Source: JANXLS01 sp038227045 (GTDB taxonomy: Bacteria; Planctomycetota; SZUA-567; H5-PLA8). Taken from it: a stretch of DNA of 46,466 nucleotides. Numbering within the stretch: the first letter of the stretch is position 1; each line of letters starts with the position of its first letter. Below, in pieces: positions 39,226-46,466 of this stretch. The notes beneath the pieces were generated by a model, which ran no database searches, was not told where the DNA came from, and saw only the letters and a list, made by a program, of their open reading frames with translations. The DNA lies in assembly GCA_038227045.1 (NCBI GenBank), contig JBBRQD010000038.1:1-46466 (forward strand), written 5' to 3'. The translations under genes and the position numbers were made by a program.

Positions 39226-41946
39226 TCAGGGAATTTTATACGTCGAGAATTTAAGCAGCGTGGCTCTTGTAACGCACTTGCAGTCCGAATTATAGTTTGA
39301 GATCGTGGGTATGAGCGCGTCCCCGGGCATGAGGTGAATACGGAAGATCAGCGAAAGATGCTCGCTTATCGACGTGGGCACCGTGGATTGGGCAACCCAA
39401 GAGCTCGAATTCGACGACAATGCGCCGAATGCGATGCCGCCAGACTGCAGTTTGTATTCCAATTCAAAAAAATAATCCCCCTCCACATTTGCCGTGAGGG
39501 GAATACTCTGCGCAACATAGAGATTGTTCGTTTCGGACGTTTGGAGTTGAAGGGTCAAGCCATTCGGCACAAGGGTGGCATTGCTGACCGCTGAAAGCAC
39601 TTTTAAACCGGTGCCTTCGGAGGCATCGGGGAACAAAACACCTTTCGTATCGGGTTTCAAGCGAAGCAATTTCGTCTTCAATTCCACGCCATGGATGTCG
39701 AAGTTGGAAGGATCAAAGAACTCCACGGAAGCAAATGTGGAGCCAAGTGCCGGGCTACCTGGTATGTGCTGCCCGTCGGAATAGACGAGACAGAAAGGCA
39801 AGCCTTTCCAGTTGCGCATATCCAACATTTGGCAATCGGAAAAGGCTCCCTCTTGCGTCGATTCCACCGTGCAGCAGTAGTGGATAACCCCGATGGGACC
39901 GTTGAGGCATGTAACAAAAAAACGCTGTTCCAGGCCCGGTTCGACGCGATGCCGGGTCATATATGACAGTTTGAGATTGTTTTCGAACTCGATGAAATGC
40001 CGACAGACCAACATTGAAGAATCGGTTCCGCCCCGAACGCGAATCAGTAGGCCCGTGCGGTCGGATTCTTCGTTCTGTTCTCCGGGAGGTTTCACATTTT
40101 CGACATACTCGATGCGATTGGGGGACCATAGGAGACGATTCAATGGGTTCTTGACCGGAAGAGCACCGATCTGTTGGATATACGTATCCCGTGTATTGAG
40201 CGCAGCGAAATACGCGGCCAAGCAAGCCAGCCCCCAAACCAAGCCGATGGTGGCTGTCGTCTTGAGCAGATTTCGAGTTCTGCCCCGCAGTGCCGGCAGG
40301 GCCAGTGAGCGATAGCGATATGCAGTACGGGCCAACAATGCCAACCCGATGCCGCTGACGACGCAAACGGGCGGCAGAAATGCGCCAATGTGTTTGAGTT
40401 CCGGTAAAACGAGAAAAAAAATCAAGCCGTAATAGACCACGAACCCTGTCAGTATCGAAATTTCAAGCCATTGCGCCGAAAACAAAAATGCGGCGACAAC
40501 ACATAACACAAACAGAAACGGCAACGCTTCGTTGATGGGGTCGATCAACCACGCATAAATGAAAGAGTTGCCAAACAAGCGCAGGCCCGACCGCGGACCG
40601 ACGTCGCCTTGCATGGAAATCGTTTTCAACGAGGTCCAAAGTTCGTATGGAAAACCGGAGACCCAGTTGTAACAGTCGTACGCGAAACTCTCGAGGTAAA
40701 GTTGCTTGCACAGGCCCGGATATTCCGGATTCGTGACAAGGATATCATGTGGATAGTAGTGGCGTCCCTGATTCAGGTAGTTTACATGTTCCATGGTCTG
40801 CTCGTCACTTCGGACAATTTCAAAGTTATCTTCGACATGCAGCATATTATAACGATTGGAATTGCCATAGTAGGCCATGTGGAAACCCATGCCCGCGTGC
40901 GATGAATCCGGGGAATCGGGACCGAGCGCGCGCAGGCCACCATATCCGGCTACGATACCCAAGCTAAAGAGAGCGATGAGCAGAAACGCCTCGCGATAGG
41001 GGCGTTTTTCGAGCACAAAACGAAGGCTTTCCGCAGCCAACAAAAATGGAGGCAGCAAGAATCCGTCGGCGCGCCAACCGACGGTCAACACAGACGCCAC
41101 GCCAACCAATATGTAGGATCCGCATTTTCGAGCCAGAGAATCCTCGCGACGCGTTAAGTAGAAGTATGCCAACAGGCTGAAAGTGAAAAACCACACAGGG
41201 CTAATATCTCGAATAGACCATGCTCCGTGCTCCGCTTCATATGGCGAGAGGGTATAAAAAAGAGCCGATAAAAACCCCGCCGCGTAGCTCTTCCCTAATT
41301 TCCATCCCAGCAGGAATAGCGCGAGGCTGCTCAGCATGCTGACCACGGTATAGAATGCAAAATAAAATTTCCAATTGATTCCGAATATGTACCAGACTAT
41401 GGAGGCGATGCGAATATCCAGGATGCGGGAAATGCTAAACAGCTCTATATATCTAGGATTTCCGTCCGGTTCGCTTCCGGAGGCCGGCGTAAAGAGGCCG
41501 GCGTCTTCCGCAGCCTTGTATTCGGCCCAACTGACTGACCACCGCCGAAGTTCCAGGAATTCGCGCAAAGGCGCACCCGCATCCGATTTGATTCCCGCCC
41601 CGCCGTCCGACCAGCGCCGAAGTTCCTGGAATTCGCGCAAAGGCGCGCCAGCTTCCGGATTTTTTCCCCGGTAATCAACATAAAACCAGCCATGGCCACC
41701 CATCAAAGACAACGAGCAAGCAAACGACTTGGGGTATATATGTCGCTGATTCAGCGGTAGGATCTTATTGGCATGCCAGCGCGAACAAAGATGAAATAAA
41801 AGCAAAAGAACTAGAGCCAGGATTTTGGCCGCCCACATCGCATGCTGGGCGCGATTTTGTCGTTTGGCCTGAAGGGTGGAAGGAGGCGATGAACTCGGGT
41901 CTCTCGTTTCGAAAGCGGGTATCTCTCCCGGCAATGGACTACCCAT
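39226..41946 (-). CDS. Large GT-C-like membrane protein with beta-rich C-terminus
   Basis: From ATG 41946 (GGAG 10 nt upstream, 8-bp overlap with the preceding GT2) the protein has 906 residues. A cytoplasmic N-terminus precedes the first helix (about 37-55, AAKILALVLLLLFHLC). A long extracytoplasmic loop carries an in-frame 24-residue tandem duplication (LREFxELRRWS twice). About ten further helices run to residue ~580. The last ~320 residues are hydrophilic and beta-rich, with no helices. The plan resembles GT-C transferases that use polyprenyl-phosphate sugars on the periplasmic side, with a C-terminal carbohydrate-binding region. I cannot name the family. A DPM-like GT2 just upstream would supply such a donor. 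Confidence 0.65.
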   Translation of the reverse strand: MGSPLPGEIPAFETRDPSSSPPSTLQAKRQNRAQHAMWAAKILALVLLLLFHLCSRWHANKILPLNQRHIYPKSFACSLSLMGGHGWFYVDYRGKNPEAGAPLREFQELRRWSDGGAGIKSDAGAPLREFLELRRWSVSWAEYKAAEDAGLFTPASGSEPDGNPRYIELFSISRILDIRIASIVWYIFGINWKFYFAFYTVVSMLSSLALFLLGWKLGKSYAAGFLSALFYTLSPYEAEHGAWSIRDISPVWFFTFSLLAYFYLTRREDSLARKCGSYILVGVASVLTVGWRADGFLLPPFLLAAESLRFVLEKRPYREAFLLIALFSLGIVAGYGGLRALGPDSPDSSHAGMGFHMAYYGNSNRYNMLHVEDNFEIVRSDEQTMEHVNYLNQGRHYYPHDILVTNPEYPGLCKQLYLESFAYDCYNWVSGFPYELWTSLKTISMQGDVGPRSGLRLFGNSFIYAWLIDPINEALPFLFVLCVVAAFLFSAQWLEISILTGFVVYYGLIFFLVLPELKHIGAFLPPVCVVSGIGLALLARTAYRYRSLALPALRGRTRNLLKTTATIGLVWGLACLAAYFAALNTRDTYIQQIGALPVKNPLNRLLWSPNRIEYVENVKPPGEQNEESDRTGLLIRVRGGTDSSMLVCRHFIEFENNLKLSYMTRHRVEPGLEQRFFVTCLNGPIGVIHYCCTVESTQEGAFSDCQMLDMRNWKGLPFCLVYSDGQHIPGSPALGSTFASVEFFDPSNFDIHGVELKTKLLRLKPDTKGVLFPDASEGTGLKVLSAVSNATLVPNGLTLQLQTSETNNLYVAQSIPLTANVEGDYFFELEYKLQSGGIAFGALSSNSSSWVAQSTVPTSISEHLSLIFRIHLMPGDALIPTISNYNSDCKCVTRATLLKFSTYKIP
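41537..41680 (-). repeat. In-frame 72-bp tandem duplication
   Basis: Units at 41537-41608 and 41609-41680 share about 50 of their first 54 bases. They encode GAPLREFQELRRWS and GAPLREFLELRRWS 24 residues apart in the first extracytoplasmic loop of the membrane protein. The copies have diverged at both silent and non-silent sites. Confidence 0.8.
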
Positions 41947-42787
41947 TGTGGACGGGCTCCTTGCATTCGGCTGAGGCTGGAGTTTGGGCATTCGCCCGCC
42001 GTGTGGCGTGGGGCGATCCTTCCAGACAGAACGCCCACATATCCGCCAGAGTCCACAATATGTCACGGGGCTTGCCGCAACTGGCGGCCCCCTTCTCACG
42101 GCGATGGAAGATGGCTTTGATTTCCCCTATCTTAAATCCCAACCGCTTCGACCGGATCAGCAGCTCGGGGGTCACGAACGCCGGACTCTTACCTTTGACT
42201 TTCACGGTTTGAAGCACTTCGCGTTTGTAGACTTGAACGAAATTCATGTCGCTGAATGGCGCGCGAAACAGAATCCGCACCATCCAGTAATGCGTCAACG
42301 AGGTGATTTTGCGCCAAAGTGAATGCGCGGAGCGGTTGAGGCGCGAGACGATCACGACATCGTGTTCCGGAAACAGCGGCAACGCATTAGCCAGATCGGC
42401 GAGGTCGAATGGACAGTCCATTGCGTTATGGACGACAAGTTCGTTTTTGGCAGCCTTCATGCCAATCATGACGCTGATGCCGACATGTAGGTTGATTGGA
42501 TTGTGAATCACCGTGATCTCTGGGAATTCGCGTGCAAGCCGATCCGCGATCTCCGGCATGCGGTCGGTGCTGCAATCGTTCACGATCACCACTTCATAGC
42601 GGTCTGTGAGCTTGCGCAGGGCCTCCAGGCATTTGACCACAGTCGCCTTGATGTTGGCCTCTTCGTTGTAGCCGGGTATTACGACCGAAATGGAATACGG
42701 GCTCTTGCTACAATCCGGTTGCAGCTTCCCTTCTCCTTCTGGGGGAGGGCAGGGTGAGGGAACTTTTTCAAGGGGATGCTTGTCCAT
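41939..42787 (-). CDS. DPM/DPG-like family 2 glycosyltransferase
   Basis: The 282-residue GT2 begins its fold at about residue 32 (ISVVIPGYNEEANIKATV). It continues with VVIVNDCSTDRMPEIADRLA and the metal-site region VHNAMDCPFD, where DxD is replaced by D-C-P-F-D. Its closest style is dolichyl/polyprenyl-phosphate sugar synthases, but there are no C-terminal membrane helices. ATG 42787 lies 4 bp after the FemAB gene's stop. The N-terminal ~25 residues (KVPSPCPPPEGEGKLQP) are encoded by a copy of a common dispersed intergenic repeat. It overlaps the GT-C-like gene downstream by 8 bp, suggesting a donor-transferase pair. Confidence 0.8.
   Translation of the reverse strand: MDKHPLEKVPSPCPPPEGEGKLQPDCSKSPYSISVVIPGYNEEANIKATVVKCLEALRKLTDRYEVVIVNDCSTDRMPEIADRLAREFPEITVIHNPINLHVGISVMIGMKAAKNELVVHNAMDCPFDLADLANALPLFPEHDVVIVSRLNRSAHSLWRKITSLTHYWMVRILFRAPFSDMNFVQVYKREVLQTVKVKGKSPAFVTPELLIRSKRLGFKIGEIKAIFHRREKGAASCGKPRDILWTLADMWAFCLEGSPHATRRANAQTPASAECKEPVHNG
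42728..42760 (-). repeat. Dispersed CCCTCACCCTG-type repeat inside a gene
   Basis: On the minus strand this reads CCCTCACCCTGCCCTCCCCC then AGAAGGAGAAGGG. It is the sort of imperfect palindrome (CCCTCACCC...CTCTCCC.GGAG) found scattered between genes in many bacteria; the comparison is from memory. Here it is translated as the start of the GT2 protein. Confidence 0.5.
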
Positions 42788-42791
42788 GCTT

Positions 42792-43919
42792 TTACCGGGC
42801 CGATGATGTCTTACTGAAGTACTTGCACTCGAAACCACTGGTGAACGCTTGAAATGGCACAATAAAGTGCATGGGGTATTCCGCTTTAAGGGTCGCAATT
42901 CCCATGGCTGCTATGCGAGACGGAGGGCAGAGCAGCTTTGTCAGAAAATAATAGGGGGTATCGATACTGCCCCATTCTTTCTTGTAGCGATATACTCCGC
43001 TTTCCCGGTTGGGAGACGATTGCCAGTTAAATATCTGAATTCCCTTTTTTGCGGCCATCCGGATCGAGTGATCGTGGTTGAGAAAATTGGGTGCGGCAGC
43101 CTTAAATGCGTTATTCCCGCTGATAATGAACACATCGAGAATGTTGCGGTGCAATATGTAGATACAACCTGACGCAACTTCGCCATCCTTCTTGACTGTT
43201 ACCAGCATCGCTTTGCCCTGGGGCGCCAGCCGGGTCCGAATATTTTCAACAATTTCTTTACGGATCGGAGCCACACCCAACTCCGCAAACCGATCGAGAT
43301 GCAACTGGTAGGTGGCGTCCGAATTCTCCTTGGAATAGTTGAAATCCACTTCAAAGCCGGCGTTCAACGCCTTTTGAATCCGGGGGCCGATATAGGCGCT
43401 TGTACTCCGGCTTTGGTAATCCTTTAATTGAATTTCGCCATTGACCACCATTTTGGGCACATCGATGTGCTGGGTGAAATTTTCAAAAACCAGGTCGGGC
43501 ATGAACGACGACTCATAGTGGCGGAGATCCTGCGTGAAGGGATTGGTAATCAATGAAATGCAAATGCAGCAATTCATCGACGCCACTTCAATCGCTTTCT
43601 CCAGAAGACATTTGTAAGCTTGCGCGGTGACATCGTCGGGTATGCCATCGCGGATAAAAACTCCACCCATGGGACCGGCTTGAGGTACCGAAATCAGGAC
43701 ATTCCCATGGGGGTTCTCGTATAAGTACAACGGCAAACCCGCGATGGCCTGTCCGTTATGCTCACACAACAAGAATATGGGTTTGTCCGGACCGATCTCC
43801 TGGATGACTTCGGCCCAGTACGTTGACTGCTGAATGAATGCATTGGGACATTCTTCGAACAATGCGTCATACCGCGCACGGAGGTCAATCTCCGCGAGAA
43901 TGAACTCAATGCTCTTCAT
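42792..43919 (-). CDS. FemAB/GNAT-like acyltransferase
   Basis: The 375-residue protein has two GNAT-like halves. The N-half has NAFIQQSTYWAEVIQEIG and AIAGLPLYLYENPHG with the glycine turn AGPMGGVFI. The C-half has VTVKKDGEVASGCIYILH, a fold-typical NHDHSIRMAAKKGIQIFNW and the hallmark SPNRESGVYRYKKEWGS. FemAB proteins transfer aminoacyl groups from tRNA; relatives in exopolysaccharide loci are thought to acylate sugars or lipids. ATG 43919 is favoured (AGGGA 10 nt upstream); a TTG at 43928 overlapping the radical SAM stop is the alternative. It sits between the radical SAM gene and the GT2/GT-C pair in one minus-strand operon. Confidence 0.8.
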   Translation of the reverse strand: MKSIEFILAEIDLRARYDALFEECPNAFIQQSTYWAEVIQEIGPDKPIFLLCEHNGQAIAGLPLYLYENPHGNVLISVPQAGPMGGVFIRDGIPDDVTAQAYKCLLEKAIEVASMNCCICISLITNPFTQDLRHYESSFMPDLVFENFTQHIDVPKMVVNGEIQLKDYQSRSTSAYIGPRIQKALNAGFEVDFNYSKENSDATYQLHLDRFAELGVAPIRKEIVENIRTRLAPQGKAMLVTVKKDGEVASGCIYILHRNILDVFIISGNNAFKAAAPNFLNHDHSIRMAAKKGIQIFNWQSSPNRESGVYRYKKEWGSIDTPYYFLTKLLCPPSRIAAMGIATLKAEYPMHFIVPFQAFTSGFECKYFSKTSSAR

Positions 43920-43924
43920 TGTCG

Positions 43925-45013
43925 TCAATTCCCTGGACGTCGCGGGAGTTCCTCACGCACCACGGCTGTCAGCGGGGGCGGCGCGGCCGGGGTGCTCGTA
44001 TTACCCATGGCGGCGGCAACGGCCACTTCAAATCCCCAGTCCCACCGCATTCCCATCCAATCCGTGCAAGGTCCGCAGATCGCATGCGCTTGCTCGAATT
44101 CGCCGTTGAGATGGCACGAGCGCAACCGTCCGTATTCCGTGCTATGCCACAACTCCTTGATCGTGGTATTTCTCAGATCTCCCACCTTGCTCTTGTCCAG
44201 CCAATCGACAACACAGAAGCGAATCCATCCCTCCGGTGTAATCGTGACTCGCTTCCAGAATTGCGGACACGGCCAGCGCTCAATGCCCTTCTTTACCATT
44301 TGATCGACAAACGTGCCGGGTTTGGGTGGCGTAAGACCCAGACTTTCCAAATAAGGCCGCACGATGACGCGATCGACCAGGGGCGTCCAATACTCCTTGA
44401 ATTTTTCAACCTCATCCTTGCTTTCCGGCTGATCGATTATGCTCAGCATGAGCTTGGTCTTGGAATTCATTTTCTGGCGCAAATACAGAAATCGGTGGAT
44501 ATTCGACCAGACACGATGGTAATCCGATTTGACGCGAATACTTTCATAGCTGTCCTTGGTTGCCGCGTCCAGGCTGATATCCACCAGTTCGATTTCCAAT
44601 TCAAGCATGCGCTCAAGGATTGTCTTTCCAGGTAAAATCTTTCCTTTTTCACGGGCTGGAAGGTCCAACGTCAATCCGTTGGTGGTCAGATCCGTGGGCT
44701 TGATGCCGAGCTCTTTGATGTAGGCAAGCTGATCCAGAAATTGCGGATGCAGCAGCGCTTCACCGGCAGGCGATATGCGCATTACGGTGATCTTATTTGC
44801 TGCGACTTCATCCATGGCCTTCTTGAAGATGTCCCATTCCATAAAGACCGCATGGTAGTCGGGGTGTTCAGTATATCCCTGGCCATGGTAACAATGGACA
44901 CACTTCAAATTACAAACTGTGGTCGTTTCCAGAACGATGATGGGTGGAAATTCCTGTGCGGACGGGCTTTGAAATCCGTGCCGGGGAGGAGCACTGGGCG
45001 CAATCGCTTCCAT
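43925..45013 (-). CDS. Radical SAM protein with SPASM-like C-terminus
   Basis: The 362-residue protein has the [4Fe-4S]-SAM cysteines C34-x3-C38-x2-C41 (TVCNLKCVHCYHG), the GGE-like RISPAGEALLHP, TTNGLTLDL and VDISLDAATKDSYESIR. The C-terminal part has CPQFWKRVTITPEGWIRFC, then CHLNGEFEQAHAICGPC, enough cysteines for one or two auxiliary clusters as in SPASM proteins. These enzymes modify peptides, sugars (for example aminoglycoside or sugar-nucleotide carbons) or cofactors. No precursor peptide gene is visible nearby, so a sugar or acyl substrate is favoured here. A proline-rich tail of about 30 residues is extra. It is followed by the FemAB gene with almost no gap. Confidence 0.85.
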   Translation of the reverse strand: MEAIAPSAPPRHGFQSPSAQEFPPIIVLETTTVCNLKCVHCYHGQGYTEHPDYHAVFMEWDIFKKAMDEVAANKITVMRISPAGEALLHPQFLDQLAYIKELGIKPTDLTTNGLTLDLPAREKGKILPGKTILERMLELEIELVDISLDAATKDSYESIRVKSDYHRVWSNIHRFLYLRQKMNSKTKLMLSIIDQPESKDEVEKFKEYWTPLVDRVIVRPYLESLGLTPPKPGTFVDQMVKKGIERWPCPQFWKRVTITPEGWIRFCVVDWLDKSKVGDLRNTTIKELWHSTEYGRLRSCHLNGEFEQAHAICGPCTDWMGMRWDWGFEVAVAAAMGNTSTPAAPPPLTAVVREELPRRPGN

Positions 45014-45054
45014 TTGTAACTATTGCCTCTCTGGTTTCAAAACTGGGGTAATTC

Positions 45055-46059
45055 TTAATCCCAGGACAACTTAATGGGTGTGCCATCCTGCTCAAGGGAT
45101 TTACTGGCGGCTTCCAGTACTCTGACCACACGGCATCCGGCTTCGCCGTCCGTTATGGGGGTCTTGCTGTTGGCAATGCAATCGATAAAATGACACATTT
45201 CCGTCGCCAAAGCCTCTTTGCGATCCAGTTGAGGCGCCCACATATCGCCAACTCTATAATTCACCTGTTCGGTTACACTTAGCGAATCGGCACCTTTGTC
45301 GTAAATGCGGATCTTTTCGTCGGGTTCAAGGTCGTCATAGACGATCATTTGACGGTCACCGCCGATAAGCGTCCGCCGGATTTTTACCGGAGCAAGCCAG
45401 TTGACGTGAAAGTGTGCGATCAAACCGTCGTCGAAAAAACATGTTAAGTAGGCGATGTTTATCTGGTGATTTTTCAGATGTGCGCTTCCTGTTGCGGAAA
45501 CACGCGTGGGTTTGGCACCCACTATGTAGTCCATGATGGCCAGATCGTGAACCGCCAAATCCCATAAAACGCTGACATCATGCTGAAATAAGCCCAAGTT
45601 GACGCGCACGGAATCGTAATAAAACAACTTGCCCAGCTTGTTTTCCTCTACCAATTGTTTGATCTTGCGCACGGCACCCGTGTAAACGAAAGTATGATCG
45701 ACCATTAATACTTTTTTGCGCCGCTGGGCTTCTTCAACCAGGCGTTGAGCCTCATGCAATGTGCCGGCAATGGGCTTTTCAACCAGAACGTGTTTGCCGG
45801 CTTGCAGCGCTTTAAAAGCGAGATCGAAATGCGTGGCCACGGGAGTCGCGATGACAATGGCGTCAATCTGTGGATTCTCAATCAATTCCTTGGATGAGCG
45901 CGTAGTTTGGATTTTTGGATAACGCTGATTAACCTGTGCCAGTCGCTCTGGACTGAGGTCGCATACCGACACGACGCGCGCGTTACTCGTTTCAGAGAAG
46001 TTGCGAACGAGGTTGGGTCCCCAGTACCCGTAACCCACTATACCTACATTCACCATCAT
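45055..46059 (-). CDS. Gfo/Idh/MocA family sugar oxidoreductase
   Basis: The 334-residue NAD(P)-dependent dehydrogenase has the Rossmann motif VGIVGYGYWGPNLVRNF at the N-terminus. It also has ATPVATHFDLA, the catalytic-site EKP (Lys95 in VLVEKPIAGT), DHTFVYTGAVRKIKQL and AVHDLAIMDY, which carries the active-site His region. It probably oxidises or reduces a sugar-nucleotide position, as WbpB/WlbA-like enzymes do at C3 of UDP-GlcNAcA, though it could equally be an inositol-type enzyme. Two ATGs are adjacent (46059 and 46056), with GGGAG just upstream; 46083 is too far from it. It heads the minus-strand operon running to 39226. Confidence 0.85.
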   Translation of the reverse strand: MMVNVGIVGYGYWGPNLVRNFSETSNARVVSVCDLSPERLAQVNQRYPKIQTTRSSKELIENPQIDAIVIATPVATHFDLAFKALQAGKHVLVEKPIAGTLHEAQRLVEEAQRRKKVLMVDHTFVYTGAVRKIKQLVEENKLGKLFYYDSVRVNLGLFQHDVSVLWDLAVHDLAIMDYIVGAKPTRVSATGSAHLKNHQINIAYLTCFFDDGLIAHFHVNWLAPVKIRRTLIGGDRQMIVYDDLEPDEKIRIYDKGADSLSVTEQVNYRVGDMWAPQLDRKEALATEMCHFIDCIANSKTPITDGEAGCRVVRVLEAASKSLEQDGTPIKLSWD

Positions 46060-46337
46060 CACACTCCCTAACGCACTCGACACAGTCGTTGAACATTTAG
46101 TACAGTGCCGCGGAAAAGACTGGCCGCCTGCACCGCTCCGAAAGACGCAAACAGACGGGCACTCTTTTCTGCGACTATGTATTTAGGCGATTTTGCGCCA
46201 ATTAGGGTTACCCGAAATAGCTTTCGCCGCCTATTGCCGTATTCCAGCCAATTTGCACATTTTCAAGAGATATCCTATCGCTCGGACGACACGTGTCAAA
46301 TCAAATGCCGAATGTTGACCCATGGAGGCAGGGCCTT
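46060..46337. other. Intergenic, 278 bp, no gene seen
   Basis: This should contain the promoter for the minus-strand operon headed by the Gfo/Idh/MocA gene. I see no strong promoter. A perfect 10-bp palindrome GACACGTGTC lies at 46288-46297. If the neighbouring transposase fragment belongs to an insertion sequence, its end should be in this stretch, but no terminal repeat can be defined from one side. Confidence 0.35.
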
Positions 46338-46466
46338 TCAAAAGTCCGTCGCCTTGCGCGCCAGCAAAGCGATGGCTTCGCCGGGGTGTGCGGCGAAGCG
46401 CCGCAAGGCTCGCGCGACGTTCTTTATTTTGTTTTGCCGCAGAACCGAAAGGATGGCGTTGCGCAT
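46338..46466 (-). CDS. Probable transposase, C-terminal 42 codons (partial)
   Basis: A minus-strand frame enters from the right edge and stops at TGA 46338-46340. It reads MRNAILSVLRQNKIKNVARA then LRRFAAHPGEAIALL and a short basic tail. The pattern RN-(A/L)-I-x-x-LR...N-(I/V)-A-x-A-L-R...A-L-A-L-L recalls the C-termini of ISAs1-like and related DDE transposases; this is a memory-based match. The first Met may be internal. Insertion-sequence ends cannot be seen. Confidence 0.5.
   Translation of the reverse strand: MRNAILSVLRQNKIKNVARALRRFAAHPGEAIALLARKATDF

Noticed and set aside
1..46466. CRISPR arrays, tRNA or rRNA genes
   Set aside because: No regularly spaced short direct repeats, no rRNA-like blocks and no tRNA cloverleaf were seen; the three-way junction repeat lacks acceptor stem, anticodon arm and CCA features.

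Overview
The window looks like a chromosomal segment of a Gram-negative bacterium, most likely a member of the Planctomycetota/Verrucomicrobiota group or a similar deep-branching environmental lineage. The hints are moderately high GC, a small 'FHLSTALMLMF' membrane protein of the type frequent in planctomycetes, a Ser/Thr kinase fused to a receiver domain, and a secreted protein with tail-fibre-like repeats and a BclA-type C-terminal domain. This placement is an inference from protein style, not from a phylogenetic marker. I see no rRNA, tRNA or CRISPR array.

The left flank (1-8.0 kb) is general accessory DNA. It starts with a structured repeat, a REP-like palindrome and the tail of a broken gene. 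Then come four minus-strand genes (SIMPL protein, small membrane protein, serine hydrolase, S8 protease), a divergent secreted fibre-like protein, and a translationally coupled pair: kinase-receiver fusion plus stand-alone receiver.

From 8.0 to 46 kb nearly everything belongs to a cell-surface polysaccharide locus. Sugar-nucleotide genes come first: gmd (GDP-4-keto-6-deoxymannose) and wecB/wecC (UDP-ManNAc to UDP-ManNAcA). A compact plus-strand operon (13.6-22.5 kb) follows: heparinase-like protein, glycosyltransferase (GT4), methyltransferase, Wzm-type permease, a long three-part Wzt-type ATPase, and a methyltransferase with a C-terminal coiled coil. Four of its five junctions overlap by a few bases. 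Export is therefore by the ABC-transporter route; no Wzx, Wzy or initiating transferase is seen.

A minus-strand block (22.4-30.2 kb) holds a glycosyltransferase, two tandem asparagine-synthase paralogues and a fused dehydrogenase/Gfo-Idh-MocA oxidoreductase, divergent from a second heparinase-like gene. A double GT2 protein, a multi-pass membrane protein, a DegT aminotransferase with an NAD-dependent epimerase, and a seven-gene minus-strand tail complete the locus. The tail contains a Gfo/Idh/MocA dehydrogenase, a radical SAM/SPASM protein, a FemAB-like acyltransferase, a GT2 and a large GT-C-like membrane protein. The window ends in what looks like the last 42 codons of a transposase.

Working model (inference): the products build a uronic-acid-containing, possibly amidated and methylated glycan. 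Wzm/Wzt exports it, the methyltransferase/coiled-coil protein may cap it, and the DPM-like GT2/GT-C pair and the FemAB/radical SAM genes decorate it. The most unusual non-coding signal is a ~132-bp repeat present twice in inverted orientation (1-132 and 34802-34936). Both copies can fold into the same three-way junction, with one compensatory base-pair change.
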